Assembly (NCBI RefSeq): GCF_002205645.1
Contig: NZ_NIOF01000007.1
Span: 124,001-188,000 of the forward strand
DNA length: 64,000 bases
DNA from: Roseateles aquatilis
Lineage (GTDB): Bacteria; Pseudomonadota; Gammaproteobacteria; Burkholderiales; Burkholderiaceae_C
Reading direction: 5' to 3'
Shown piece by piece: positions 45,813 to 58,073 of this stretch. The notes under the pieces were generated by a model that did not search any database, was not told where the DNA came from, and worked only from the letters and a program-made list of their open reading frames with translations. Both the position numbers and the translations under genes were made by a program. Numbering within the stretch: position 1 is the first letter of the stretch; every line of letters begins with the position of its first letter.

Positions 45813-46544
45813 TCAGGCTGCGGACGGGCGGCGCGCGGCGAGCACCTTGCCCACGGCCAGCACGAACAGCGCGCCAGCCACGCCCAGGCCGTAATAGACC
45901 TGCGGAAGCACTTCGGTCGTCCCGGCCTTCGCGCCGGCCTGCATCGGCACCCAGCCGTTGAGCGCCGGATCGGTGACCACCATCGTGCCGGCGATCCAGC
46001 CCAGGAGCATCGCGCCGAGCGTGATCACGAGGGGGAACTTGTCCATCAGCTTGATGACCAGCTGGCTGCCCCAGACGATGATCGGGATCGACACCAGCAG
46101 GCCGAAGATGACCAGCGGCATCTGGTGCGTGCCGCCCGCGCCTTCGGCGGCGCCGGCGATCGCGATGACGTTGTCCAGGCTCATCACGAAGTCGGCCACG
46201 ATGACCGTCTTCACCGCGCCCCAGAGCTTGTCGCTCGCTTCCATCTTCGAATGGTCTTCGTCGTCCTCGGGCAGCAGCAGCTTGATGCCGATCCACAGCA
46301 GCAGCACGCCGCCCACCAGCTTCAGGAACGGCAGCTTGAGCAGCGTCAGCGCGAAGAAGATCAGCACCACGCGCAACACGATCGCGCCGGCGGTGCCCCA
46401 CAGGATGCCGCGGGTGCGCAGCGCCGGAGGCAGCTTGCGGCAGGCCAGCGCGATGACGACGGCGTTGTCGCCGCCGAGCAGGATGTCGATCATGATGATC
46501 TGGCCGACGGCAAGCCAGAACTCGGGGCTGGTGAACATGTCCAT
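45813..46544 (-). CDS. TerC-family membrane protein, YjbE-like
   Basis: A 243-residue protein with about seven helices and the two TerC acidic motifs (DILLGGDNAVVIALACRKLP and VMSLDNVIAIAGAAEG). It is shorter than the TerC/Alx protein at 33468 and belongs to the YjbE/YceF-type branch, linked to manganese or metal handling in the membrane. It lies just upstream of the kinase gene (18 bp), and may share its transcript. No riboswitch is seen in its leader. Confidence 0.87.
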   Translation of the reverse strand: MDMFTSPEFWLAVGQIIMIDILLGGDNAVVIALACRKLPPALRTRGILWGTAGAIVLRVVLIFFALTLLKLPFLKLVGGVLLLWIGIKLLLPEDDEDHSKMEASDKLWGAVKTVIVADFVMSLDNVIAIAGAAEGAGGTHQMPLVIFGLLVSIPIIVWGSQLVIKLMDKFPLVITLGAMLLGWIAGTMVVTDPALNGWVPMQAGAKAGTTEVLPQVYYGLGVAGALFVLAVGKVLAARRPSAA

Positions 46545-46611
46545 GAGGGGGAACCCGCCGGGCGCATCGGCAAGCGAAGGCCCAGTCTAAAGCGTTGGAG
46601 GGAGAAACGAG

Positions 46612-46633
46612 CGAAGGGGCCGCGAGGCCCCTT
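46612..46633. terminator. Terminator hairpin after sucD
   Basis: GAAGGGGCC - GCGA - GGCCCCTTC gives a 9-bp stem with a tetraloop, about 100 bp after the sucD stop; the flank on the minus strand is modestly T-rich. Confidence 0.75.
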
Positions 46634-46731
46634 CGTCATTTCGGGTGCGGACGAATTGTCCGCGCCGGCCCCCGGGGGCTCCGATGCGTGGAATTACGCA
46701 CCAGAGGGTACCCGCAGGTTTTTCCTGTCGC

Positions 46732-47625
<894 letters not shown>

Positions 47626-47651
47626 GTCGAATTCCTTGAAGGGTCTGCGGC

Positions 47652-48812
<1,161 letters not shown>

Positions 48813-48837
48813 AGGGAGGTCTCGCTTGATGGATGAA

Positions 48838-49155
48838 TCAGGAAGAGGCCGCCGATGCCGCGGACGCACCGCGGAACCAGCGAGGGTGATGAGTTTGCAC
48901 CGCTGTGCCCGGCACCCGATCGGCGTGGAAAGCGGCATCCAGGGCGTCCACGTCGGGATCCACGATCAGCGAGAGCCGCATGTCATGCGGCGGCTCGCCG
49001 ATCTTGCGCGGGCCGGAGGCCGACGGTGGATCGCGATGCTGGAGGTCCAGGCGCTGCGCTTGCGCATCGAAGAGCCCGTCGTCGCAACCATAGACCTGCG
49101 CGTCGAGGGTTCGACGGTGCGGCAGATGGCGCTCGGGGGAGGCGGAGGAAGACAT
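48838..49155 (-). CDS. Short DUF2889-like protein, probably truncated
   Basis: A 105-residue frame whose first 82 residues fit the start of DUF2889 ([40 protein letters not shown]). After VPGT the usual C-terminal half (about 90 residues with the cysteine-containing region) is missing, replaced by about 20 unrelated residues rich in Ala/Ser before the stop. DUF2889 genes commonly sit between recX and sucC in this order, so this looks like a decayed or 3'-deleted copy. The function of DUF2889 is unknown. Start ATG 49155. Confidence 0.6.
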   Translation of the reverse strand: MSSSASPERHLPHRRTLDAQVYGCDDGLFDAQAQRLDLQHRDPPSASGPRKIGEPPHDMRLSLIVDPDVDALDAAFHADRVPGTAVQTHHPRWFRGASAASAASS

Positions 49156-49174
49156 AAAACCGATGCAAACACGC

Positions 49175-49212
49175 AAAAACAGGCCCGCGGACAGACGCCG
49201 GCGGGCTGGTTT
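49175..49212 (-). terminator. Probable terminator after recX
   Basis: AAAAACAGGCCCGC and GCGGGCTGGTTT pair imperfectly around a 12-nt loop, with A/T flanks. It lies about 190 bp beyond the recX stop. Confidence 0.5.
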
Positions 49213-49404
49213 GCGAAGCCGCCAATGTAGCATGCTGCGTTGCATCAAGGCTTTCAGGCGGTTGCGACGCGCACCGGCGACGGCCTTGGTCGCCTCAATG
49301 CGGTGCGAAGCGAGGGCCAACGCACGCCGCGAGCCTGTAACGACGTCGTAACTTCACCACGCCGCGCGGCGTTCGACTCGCCAGCGCGGGTCAGGCGCCC
49401 CGTC

Positions 49405-50001
49405 TCAGGCGTCAGGGTCGATGTCGGCGGCGACCTGCCGGACTGCCCGCCTCACGACGTCGGACCCGAACCCTCGCCCGATCAGGAAACGCATGCGTTT
49501 CGCCTCGGCCGCCGCGTCGGCGGGTGCCGTGGCGCCAAACTTCCGGCGGAGCAGGTCACAGGCACGCTCGAGTTCCCCGACCGCCAACTGCGCGCGCTGC
49601 TCCACGTCGAGGCTCAGCCCATGCTGGGCCAGTTCTTGCTCGATGCGCCGCTGACCGAATCGCTGGGAACGGACATGGATGCGCGACTCGATGAAGCGCG
49701 ATTCGTCCAGATATCCGTTGGCCTGCAGCCAGACCAGCACCGCGTCGACCTCCTCGCCCCGTGCCTCGGCATTCGGAGCGCCGTCGTCATCGGTGTCCTC
49801 ACCGACCTCGTGTTCATTGCCGCCATCCGCGCCCGCCGCCAACCGCGCATCTCGATCACGCGCGATGCGTAGCAGCTTGCGTCGCAACTCCATCGCGCTG
49901 TGTTCGCGTTGCGCGAGCAACGCGACCGCACGAGCCTTCAAGGACAGCGGCTGCGCAGACGTGCCTCGCACGCCTCGCGCCTCGCTGGCTCTGGCCTTCA
50001 A
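49405..50001 (-). CDS. recX: Regulatory protein RecX
   Basis: A 198-residue RecX, which caps and limits RecA filaments. Family sequence: LKARAVALLAQREHSAMELR, VLVWLQANGYLDESRF, RSQRFGQRRIEQEL, RFLIGRGFGSDVVRRAV. Residues about 47-82 (rich in Asp/Glu/Ala/Gly) are an insert of about 30 residues between the first and second helical repeats, not present in standard RecX. The start is uncertain: the first codon of the frame is TTG (50001); a GTG at 49968 would also fit. It follows recA after 18 bp. Confidence 0.88.
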   Translation of the reverse strand: MKARASEARGVRGTSAQPLSLKARAVALLAQREHSAMELRRKLLRIARDRDARLAAGADGGNEHEVGEDTDDDGAPNAEARGEEVDAVLVWLQANGYLDESRFIESRIHVRSQRFGQRRIEQELAQHGLSLDVEQRAQLAVGELERACDLLRRKFGATAPADAAAEAKRMRFLIGRGFGSDVVRRAVRQVAADIDPDA

Positions 50002-50019
50002 TCGATGGCTCCGTCCGGC

Positions 50020-51063
<1,044 letters not shown>

Positions 51064-51104
51064 GCAATCTTCTCCTGTTGGCTGCGCCGGATTATTGGCG
51101 CAAT

Positions 51105-51120
51105 CTGTATATCTGTACAG
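51105..51120. promoter_or_regulatory. LexA (SOS) box of recA
   Basis: CTGTATATCTGTACAG fits the CTG-N10-CAG consensus with the TATATNTGTA-like core used by beta/gamma-proteobacteria. It lies 42 bp upstream of the recA start. Confidence 0.93.
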
Positions 51121-51352
51121 TACTTTGGCGAACTCGCCTGGTGGGGTCGATGTGCCGCATCTTAGGCAGACACTGGCTCATCAGATGAGCCAGCAACGTC
51201 GATTCCCACCTTTTTCCTCCATGCGGGGGACGCCACCCCACGCGAACCTGTCGCCCGCCTGACCCGGGCCCACCCTGGGGCGGCTCGGAAACGCCTAGGG
51301 CCGGACGGTGGCCTGCTCCCTAGAATGTCTTCATGACAAGAGGGGACGACAC

Positions 51353-52024
51353 ATGCGCATCTTGATCGCGGAAGACGACCAGGTCCTGGCCGACGGCCTG
51401 CTGCGCTCGCTGCGGGCGTCGGGCTGCGCGGTCGACCAGGTCGGCAGCGGCAGCGAGGCGGACGCCGCGCTCGCCTCCCACGAGTTCGACTTGCTGATCC
51501 TCGATCTGGGCCTGCCGAAGCTGCACGGCCTGGAGGTGCTGCGGCGGCTGCGCGCGCGCGGGTCGGCGGTGCCGGTGCTGATCCTGACCGCGGCGGACAG
51601 CATCGAGGAGCGCGTCAAGGGCCTGGATTTCGGCGCCGACGACTACATGGCCAAGCCGTTCTCGCTGCAGGAGCTGGAGGCGCGCGTGCGGGCGCTGACG
51701 CGCCGCGGCCTGGGCACCGCGTCCAACGTGATCCGCCACGGCCCGCTGAGCTTCGACGCCACCGGCCGCGTCGCCTACATCAACGACCAGATGGTGGAGC
51801 TGTCGGCGCGCGAGCTGTCGCTGCTGGAAGTGCTGCTGCAGCGTGCCGGCCGGCTGGTCAGCAAGGACCAGCTGGTCGAGCGCCTGTGCGAGTGGGGTGA
51901 GGAAGTCAGCAACAACGCGATCGAGGTCTACATCCACCGCCTGCGCAAGAAGATCGAGCAGGGCCCGATCCGCATCGCGACGGTGCGGGGCCTGGGCTAC
52001 TGCCTTGAGAAGATTCCCGGCTGA
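51353..52024 (+). CDS. OmpR-family response regulator (TctD/QseB-like)
   Basis: A 223-residue regulator with acidic residues E7-D8-D9, phospho-site D51 (LLILDLGLP) and Lys in YMAKPF. The C-terminal winged helix (VELSARELSLLEVLLQRAGR, VEVYIHRLRKKI-type block) binds DNA. The start at 51353 gives the standard MRILIAEDD; a frame from 51308 is rejected. The partner kinase follows after 14 bp. Divergent from recA. Confidence 0.92.
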   Translation: MRILIAEDDQVLADGLLRSLRASGCAVDQVGSGSEADAALASHEFDLLILDLGLPKLHGLEVLRRLRARGSAVPVLILTAADSIEERVKGLDFGADDYMAKPFSLQELEARVRALTRRGLGTASNVIRHGPLSFDATGRVAYINDQMVELSARELSLLEVLLQRAGRLVSKDQLVERLCEWGEEVSNNAIEVYIHRLRKKIEQGPIRIATVRGLGYCLEKIPG

Positions 52025-52038
52025 CGCCCGCGCCCGGC

Positions 52039-53538
52039 ATGGCTGCTGAGTCAGGCCATCGCTCGCTGTTCGGCGAGATCCTCGACTGGATGCTCGCCCC
52101 GCTGCTGGTCATCTGGCCGATCAGCGTCGCGCTGACCTGGCTGGTGGCGCAAGGCATCGCCAACAAGCCCTACGACCGCGAGCTCGGCGAGATGGCACGC
52201 ACGCTCGGTCTGCAGGTCGCGACCGAGCCCGCGCCGGCCGACCTCGCGCGACGCGGCCGCTCGCGTTATGCGCTGGCGCCCGAGGCGGCGGCGCTGCTGC
52301 GGGCCGACGAGGCCGACACGGTCTACTACCAGGTGCTCGGTCTGCGCGGCGAGCTGCTCAGCGGCGACCGCCACCTGCCGGTGCCCGAGGCGGAGCCGCC
52401 CGTGGTCCCGTGGGAGCTGCACTTCCGGGACGACGAGATCAACAACGAATCGGTGCGGGTGGCCTTCCTGTGGGTCGCGCCGGAAGGCATGGCCGGCGGC
52501 GAGCGCAGGATGCTCGTGCAGGTGGCCGAGACGCTGGGCAAGCGCTCGCGGCTGACCAACGAGATCATCAAGGGCGTGATCCTGCCGCAGTTCGTGATCC
52601 TGCCGCTGGCGGTGCTGCTGGTGTGGCTGGCGCTGGCACGAGGCATCGCGCCGCTGAACGACCTGCAGCGACGCATCCGCTCGCGCGACAGCTCCGACCT
52701 GAGCCCGATCGACGAGCAGCGCATCCCCGACGAGGTCGCGCCGCTGGTGCAGGCGATCAACGACCTGCTGGAGCGGCTGGACCAGTCCATTCGCGCGCAG
52801 AAGCATTTCCTGGCCGACGCGGCGCATCAGTTGAAGACGCCGCTCGCGGGGCTGCGCACGCAGGCCGAGCTCGCGCAGCGCGAGATCGACGAGGGTCGCA
52901 GTTCGCCGGCGGAGTTGCGCCGCTCGCTCAAGCACATCGCGTTGTCCAGCCAGCGCGCCGCGCACATGGTCAACCAGTTGCTGGCGATGGCGCGCGCGGA
53001 GGACCAGCAGCACGCCGCGCGGCGCAGCGAGGTGAACCTGGCGGTGCTGGCGATCGAGACCGTCCGGGACTTCGTGCCGCGGGCGATGGAGAAGCGCCTG
53101 GACCTCGGCTACGAGGGCCCGGAGGCGAGTCAGGCCAGCCTGCGCATCAGCGGTCATCCGCTGCTGATCCGGGAGCTGATCCGCAACCTGGTGGACAACG
53201 CGCTGCTGTACACGCCGGCGGGCGGGACGGTCACCGTGCGGGTGGTCGAGGACCCCTTCGGGCAGGTCTGCGTGCTGCAGGTGGAGGATTCCGGGCCGGG
53301 CATCGCGGAGGCGGAGCGCGAGCAGGTCTTCCAGCCGTTCTACCGCGCGCTGGGCACCAACGTCGACGGCTCGGGCCTGGGCCTGGCGATCGTGCGGGAG
53401 ATCGTCCAGCAGCACGACGCCGAGATCGCCGTCGACGACACGCGCGCGCGCCGGCAGGTGGAGGTCGATGGCGCCGGGCCGGGCGCGCGATTCACGGTTC
53501 GGTTCGCGGCGCATCCGCTGGCCACGAGCGCCCATTGA
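52039..53538 (+). CDS. TctE-type sensor histidine kinase
   Basis: A 499-residue kinase. Two membrane helices (about residues 20-40 and 180-201) enclose a periplasmic domain of about 140 residues of the two-component-sensor N-terminal type. HAMP-like segment, HisKA with H263 (FLADAAHQLKTPLAGLRTQ), N-box (RELIRNLVDNALLYTPAGG), and G boxes (VEDSGPGIAE, GSGLGLAIVREIVQ). This class often senses tricarboxylates or similar ligands and controls transport, but no transporter gene is adjacent, so the signal is unknown. Confidence 0.9.
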   Translation: MAAESGHRSLFGEILDWMLAPLLVIWPISVALTWLVAQGIANKPYDRELGEMARTLGLQVATEPAPADLARRGRSRYALAPEAAALLRADEADTVYYQVLGLRGELLSGDRHLPVPEAEPPVVPWELHFRDDEINNESVRVAFLWVAPEGMAGGERRMLVQVAETLGKRSRLTNEIIKGVILPQFVILPLAVLLVWLALARGIAPLNDLQRRIRSRDSSDLSPIDEQRIPDEVAPLVQAINDLLERLDQSIRAQKHFLADAAHQLKTPLAGLRTQAELAQREIDEGRSSPAELRRSLKHIALSSQRAAHMVNQLLAMARAEDQQHAARRSEVNLAVLAIETVRDFVPRAMEKRLDLGYEGPEASQASLRISGHPLLIRELIRNLVDNALLYTPAGGTVTVRVVEDPFGQVCVLQVEDSGPGIAEAEREQVFQPFYRALGTNVDGSGLGLAIVREIVQQHDAEIAVDDTRARRQVEVDGAGPGARFTVRFAAHPLATSAH

Positions 53539-53676
53539 ACCCACCTCCAGATATCCGTCACCGAATGCCCTATTCCCAGGCCACCGGACATCATCCGCAT
53601 CGATTCAAGTGAACGACAGCGATGAACTGCCTCAGAAGAATGACCGCTTCATTCTTCATCGAGACAGGAGCCGTCG

Positions 53677-54243
53677 ATGGCCTACCCGCAGACAACCAAG
53701 CAATGCATGACGAGCGATGAGTTTCTGGCCTGGTCTTCAGATGATGGCCTGCGGTACGAGCTGATCGACGGTCAAACGATCGTCATGCAGACGCCCATCG
53801 ATCGGCATCAGACCGTGATGGGCAACATCTGGCTGGCGTGCCGCCAGCATCTGAAGGACACGGCATGCACGGCCTACATGGCGTTGGACGTCCGCGTCGA
53901 CGACGCGAACTGCCTGGTGCCCGACGTGTTCGTCACCTGCGGCAGGGAAGACAAGGCCACGCCGCGCGGCAAGACCCACGTGCCGCTCGTCGTCGAAGTG
54001 CTGTCGCCGAGCACGGCCGCCTTCGACCGGAACGGCAAGTTCGCCCGATATCGTCGACTGCCGGCGCTGTGCGAATACATGCTCGTCGATGTCGAGCGCC
54101 TGAGCACCGAGGTCCACCGTCGGTGCCCGGACGGTGCCTGGGAGGTCCTCCGTCATTCAGCCGCCGACATCGTGGAGCTCATGTCGATCGACCTTCAGCT
54201 CCGTGGCGACCTCATCTTCGCCGACCTGGAGCGTGCCGCCTGA
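53677..54243 (+). CDS. Uma2-family (DUF820) putative restriction-endonuclease-like protein
   Basis: A 188-residue protein of the Uma2/DUF820 PD-(D/E)xK fold: GLRYELIDGQTIVM, VPDVFVTCGRED and LVVEVLSPSTAAFDRNGKFA match the metal-binding E..D..ExK pattern. Such proteins are abundant in cyanobacteria and scattered in proteobacteria; their DNA target is unknown. It stands alone between a two-component system and the rod operon, and its start region is less GC-rich than the neighbours, suggesting acquisition. Confidence 0.85.
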   Translation: MAYPQTTKQCMTSDEFLAWSSDDGLRYELIDGQTIVMQTPIDRHQTVMGNIWLACRQHLKDTACTAYMALDVRVDDANCLVPDVFVTCGREDKATPRGKTHVPLVVEVLSPSTAAFDRNGKFARYRRLPALCEYMLVDVERLSTEVHRRCPDGAWEVLRHSAADIVELMSIDLQLRGDLIFADLERAA

Positions 54244-55398
54244 TCACCGCTGCGTCCCGCCCCGGCTCTTCGCGATCGACATCAGCATCCCCAGCGACAA
54301 CCCCAACGTCACCATCGCCGTCCCACCGTAGGAGATGAACGGCAGCGGCACGCCCACCACGGGCAGGATGCCGGTGACCATGCCCATGTTGACGAACACG
54401 TAGGTGAAGAAGCTGAGCGTGATCGCGCCCGCCAGCAGGCGCGAGAACAAGGTCGGTGCCTCGTGCGCGATGACCAGGCCGCGCAGGATCAGCGCGGTGA
54501 AGCCGATCAGCAGGCCCAGCGCGCCGATCAGGCCGAACTCCTCGCCGTAGGCGGCGAAGATGAAGTCGGTGGTCCGCTCGGGGATGAACTCCAGGTGGGT
54601 CTGCGTGCCCTTCATGAAGCCCTTGCCGGTGATGCCGCCGGACCCGATCGCGATCTCGCCCTGGATGATGTGGAAGCCCTTGCCCAGCGGGTCCTTCGTC
54701 GGATCCAGCAGCGTGCAGACGCGGTCCTTCTGGTACTCCTTCAGCACCACCCACTTCACCTCGGGCTGGCAGATCTGGTCCTCGCTCATCACCAGCGCGG
54801 TGATGCCGGCACCGGCCAGCACCATCGCCGGAATGATCAGCTTCCACGACAGCCCGGCGAAGAAGATCACGTACAGCCCAGCGCCCAGCACCAGCAGCGA
54901 GGTGCCCAGGTCCGGCTGCTTGGCGATCAGGCCGACCGGGATGGCCAGTAGCACGAAGGCCGCGATGAAGTCGGGCAGGCGCAACTGGCCCTCGCGCTTC
55001 TGGAACCACCAGGCCAGCATCAGCGGCATGCCGATCTTCAGCAGTTCCGACGGCTGGATCTGCGTGCCCACGTACAGCCAGCGCGTCGCGCCCTTCTTCG
55101 TGATGCCGAACAGCGCCACCGCCACCAGCAGCGCGACCCCGAACGCATACAGCGGCAGCGCCAGTTGCATCAGCCGTTGCGGCGGCACCTGCGCGGTCAC
55201 GAACAGCACGCCCAGCGCCAGCAGCATGTTGCGCGCGTGATCGACGAAGCGCGTCCCGTGGTCGTAGCCGGCCGAGTACATGCACATCAGGCCCAGGCCC
55301 ATCAGCCAGGCCATCGCCAGCAAGAGCGGAATGTCGAAACCCTGGAACCAGGGCTTCAGACGCTGCAGCAGGCTGGGTTTGCTGAAGACGGCGCTCAT
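54244..55398 (-). CDS. rodA: Rod-shape peptidoglycan polymerase RodA
   Basis: A 384-residue SEDS glycosyltransferase with ten helices; it polymerises lipid II with PBP2 during elongation. Conserved features include FIPERTTDFIFAAYGEEFGL and the C-terminal GILPVVGVPLPFISYGGTAM. The ATG (55398) overlaps the mrdA stop by 4 bp (ATGA). It is the last gene of the mreBCD-mrdA-rodA operon. Confidence 0.97.
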   Translation of the reverse strand: MSAVFSKPSLLQRLKPWFQGFDIPLLLAMAWLMGLGLMCMYSAGYDHGTRFVDHARNMLLALGVLFVTAQVPPQRLMQLALPLYAFGVALLVAVALFGITKKGATRWLYVGTQIQPSELLKIGMPLMLAWWFQKREGQLRLPDFIAAFVLLAIPVGLIAKQPDLGTSLLVLGAGLYVIFFAGLSWKLIIPAMVLAGAGITALVMSEDQICQPEVKWVVLKEYQKDRVCTLLDPTKDPLGKGFHIIQGEIAIGSGGITGKGFMKGTQTHLEFIPERTTDFIFAAYGEEFGLIGALGLLIGFTALILRGLVIAHEAPTLFSRLLAGAITLSFFTYVFVNMGMVTGILPVVGVPLPFISYGGTAMVTLGLSLGMLMSIAKSRGGTQR

Positions 55399-57539
55399 CG
55401 CGAGGCTCCCCGGTTCGGTGATGGCGGGGCGGATGCCGGCGCCCGGCTCGGCACCGCGGTTCGCGGCGTTGGCGTGGCCGTTGGTGCCATGTTTGGTGCC
55501 GCGCTCGACGTGGCCCCAGGAGCGGACCCCGACGCGGCACCCGCGGACGGCGGGACGCCGGACGCCGCGCCCGCCGGATCGCTCGCGGCCATGCCCGGCA
55601 ACAGCGGCACATCGGCGGCGCGGCGCGACTGGCCGATCGGCGCCGTGGTCTGGCCGAGTTGCGTCTTGGCGATGTCGTCCTCGCTGGGGTACTGCCCCTC
55701 CAGCACGTAGTCGAACACGCGGCGCGCGATCGGCGCGGCGGAGGTCGATCCATAACCGGCGTTCTCGACGATCAGCGCCAGCGCGATCTTGGGCGACTGG
55801 TACGGCGCGAAGGCGATGTACAGCGAATGGTCTCGCTTGCGCTCGTCCGCCTTGATGCTGCTATAGGTCTGCCCGGCGCGCAGGCCGATCGCCTGGGCCG
55901 TGCCGGTCTTGCCGGCGCTCGCGTACGGCGCGCCCATGAAGACCGCGCGCGACGTGCCCTCCAGCGTCACGTCGTGCATCGCGTTGCGGATCACGTCCAC
56001 GTCGGCCGGCCGCAGGCCCAGCGGGCTCAACGCGTCACTGGCGGTGCGGCGCTCGGTGTGCTTTACAACGTCCTCGATCTCACGCACCAGGCGCGGCCGG
56101 TAGCGCTCCCCGCCGCTGGAGAGCGTCGACACCGCGGTCGCCAGCTGCAGCATCGTGAAGCTGTTGTAGCCCTGGCCGATGCCCAGCGAGATCGTCTCGC
56201 CCGCGAACCATTTCTGTTGCTCGGGTCGCTTGTAGGCGCGGCGTTTCCATTCGGTGCTGGGCAGCAGGCCGGAGACCTCGCCCTGCAGGTCGATCTCGGT
56301 CTTGCGGCCGAAGCCGAACGGCTCCAGTTGATCGTGGATCAGGTCCACGCCCATCTCGTTGGCCAGCGTGTAGAAGTAGACGTTGGACGAGGTCACGATC
56401 GCCAGCCGCATGTCCTTCGGACCGGCCCGGTCGCCCTCGGCGCTGCCGAAGACGCGGCCGCCGAAACTGAAGTTCAGGTTGTCCTGGATCACCAGGCTGG
56501 GAGAGCGCTTGCCGGTGTTCAGCGCCGCCATCGCCATGTAGGGCTTGAAGGTCGAGCCCGGTGGATACGTGCCGCGCAGCGCGCGGTTCAGCAGCGGCTT
56601 GTCGATGTTCTCGTTGAGGTCGCGCCAGCTGTCGGCGTCGATGCCGTCGACAAACAGGTTGGGATCGAAGCTCGGCTTGGAGACGAAGGCCAGCACCTCG
56701 CCGTTGCGTGGATCGATCGCGACCAGCGCGCCGCGACGCTCGCCGAACAGGCGCTCCACCAGCGCCTGCAGCTTGATGTCGACCGACAGATGCAGCGTGT
56801 TGCCCGGGGTCGGCGGACGATTGCGCAGGCGGCGCACCGCGCGGCCGCCGGCGCTGGTCTCCATCTCCTCGAACCCGGTCTGCCCGTGCAGCTCCCGTTC
56901 GTAGGCCTGTTCCAGGCCGAGCTTGCCGATGTACTCGGTGCCGCGGTAGTTGGCGACGTCCTCTTCGGACCAATCGTCCATGGCCTTCTTCTCGGCCTGG
57001 TTGATGCGACCGATGTAGCCCAGCAAATGGCTGCCGGTCTCGCCCAACGGATAGCTGCGGAACAGCCGCGCCTTGATGTCGACGCCCGGGAAGCGGAAGC
57101 GCTGCGCGGCGAAGCGGGCGACCTCGGCGTCGGTGAGCTTGGTGCGGATCGGCAGCGACTCGAAGTTCTTGCTTTCCTCCATCAGCCGCTTGAAGCGGCG
57201 ACGGTCGCGCTGCTGGATGTCGATGACGGCGGACAGCCGATCGATGGTCTGCTCGAGATCAGGCACCTTGGACGGCGTGATCTCCAGCGTGTAGGCCGAG
57301 TAGTTGCTGGCCAGCACCACCCCGTTGCGGTCCACGATCAGGCCGCGGTTGGGCACGATGGGCACGACCGAGACACGGTTCGTCTCGGCTCGCTCCAGCA
57401 GCGCGTCATGCTGCGTGATCTGCAGGAACAGCAGGCGCGCGAGCAGCAGGCCGAAGCAGAACAGCACGAACAGCGCCGCGGCCACCAGTCGCAGCCGGAA
57501 GCGGGAGAGCTCCTGGTGCAGGTTCTTGAGAACCGTCAT
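55395..57539 (-). CDS. mrdA: Penicillin-binding protein 2
   Basis: A 714-residue class B transpeptidase partner of RodA. One N-terminal membrane helix (about residues 17-40), the PBP dimer domain, and the transpeptidase with STFK (S329-K332) and KTG (SAGKTGTAQ). Standard PBP2 is about 620-660 residues; the extra length is a Pro/Ala/Ser-rich periplasmic tail of about 75 residues after the catalytic domain, the most AP-rich stretch in the window. Coupled to rodA by overlap. Confidence 0.96.
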   Translation of the reverse strand: MTVLKNLHQELSRFRLRLVAAALFVLFCFGLLLARLLFLQITQHDALLERAETNRVSVVPIVPNRGLIVDRNGVVLASNYSAYTLEITPSKVPDLEQTIDRLSAVIDIQQRDRRRFKRLMEESKNFESLPIRTKLTDAEVARFAAQRFRFPGVDIKARLFRSYPLGETGSHLLGYIGRINQAEKKAMDDWSEEDVANYRGTEYIGKLGLEQAYERELHGQTGFEEMETSAGGRAVRRLRNRPPTPGNTLHLSVDIKLQALVERLFGERRGALVAIDPRNGEVLAFVSKPSFDPNLFVDGIDADSWRDLNENIDKPLLNRALRGTYPPGSTFKPYMAMAALNTGKRSPSLVIQDNLNFSFGGRVFGSAEGDRAGPKDMRLAIVTSSNVYFYTLANEMGVDLIHDQLEPFGFGRKTEIDLQGEVSGLLPSTEWKRRAYKRPEQQKWFAGETISLGIGQGYNSFTMLQLATAVSTLSSGGERYRPRLVREIEDVVKHTERRTASDALSPLGLRPADVDVIRNAMHDVTLEGTSRAVFMGAPYASAGKTGTAQAIGLRAGQTYSSIKADERKRDHSLYIAFAPYQSPKIALALIVENAGYGSTSAAPIARRVFDYVLEGQYPSEDDIAKTQLGQTTAPIGQSRRAADVPLLPGMAASDPAGAASGVPPSAGAASGSAPGATSSAAPNMAPTATPTPRTAVPSRAPASAPPSPNRGASR

Positions 57540-57551
57540 CTCGGCCGATCC

Positions 57552-58073
57552 TCAGAGCGGGCGGTGCGCGTCGGGATCGGGCGCGCGGCGCTGCGGCGCC
57601 AGCAGCAGCGCCGCGGCGATCGGCCACAACGCGGCCTGTAGCAGCGGTGCCAGCACCAGACTCCAGCCCGGCCACATGCCGCCGACCATCAACCGCACCA
57701 CCACCGCGATGGCCTGCGCGGCCACGAACAGCGGCAGCACATGCAGCGCCTGCGCGCCGAGCGTGAACCACAGCAGCCGGCGATGCAGCGCCACCGCGCC
57801 GAAGGCCAGCAGGCTGTAGGCCAGCGCGTGCTGCCCGAGCAGCGCGCCGTGATGCACGTCGATCATCAGCCCGAAGACGAAGGCCCAGCCCACGCCCACG
57901 CGGCGCGGCTGATGGACGTTCCAGAACACCAGCACCAGGGCCAGCACGTCCGGCATCCAGGGCTGGCGGCCGACCGGCACCATGTCGATCAGCAGGCCGA
58001 TGACGAGGCTGAAGGCGATGAACAGGGGATTGGCCGGCAGCAGGAGCTGGCTGGCGCCACGCGGCATGATCAT
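57552..58073 (-). CDS. mreD: Rod-shape-determining protein MreD
   Basis: A 173-residue membrane protein with five helices (LFIAFSLVIGLLIDMVPVGR, LALVLVFWNVHQPRR, and others). MreD is the least conserved member of the elongasome; its identity rests on length, hydrophobicity and position between mreC (4-bp overlap) and mrdA. Confidence 0.93.
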   Translation of the reverse strand: MIMPRGASQLLLPANPLFIAFSLVIGLLIDMVPVGRQPWMPDVLALVLVFWNVHQPRRVGVGWAFVFGLMIDVHHGALLGQHALAYSLLAFGAVALHRRLLWFTLGAQALHVLPLFVAAQAIAVVVRLMVGGMWPGWSLVLAPLLQAALWPIAAALLLAPQRRAPDPDAHRPL

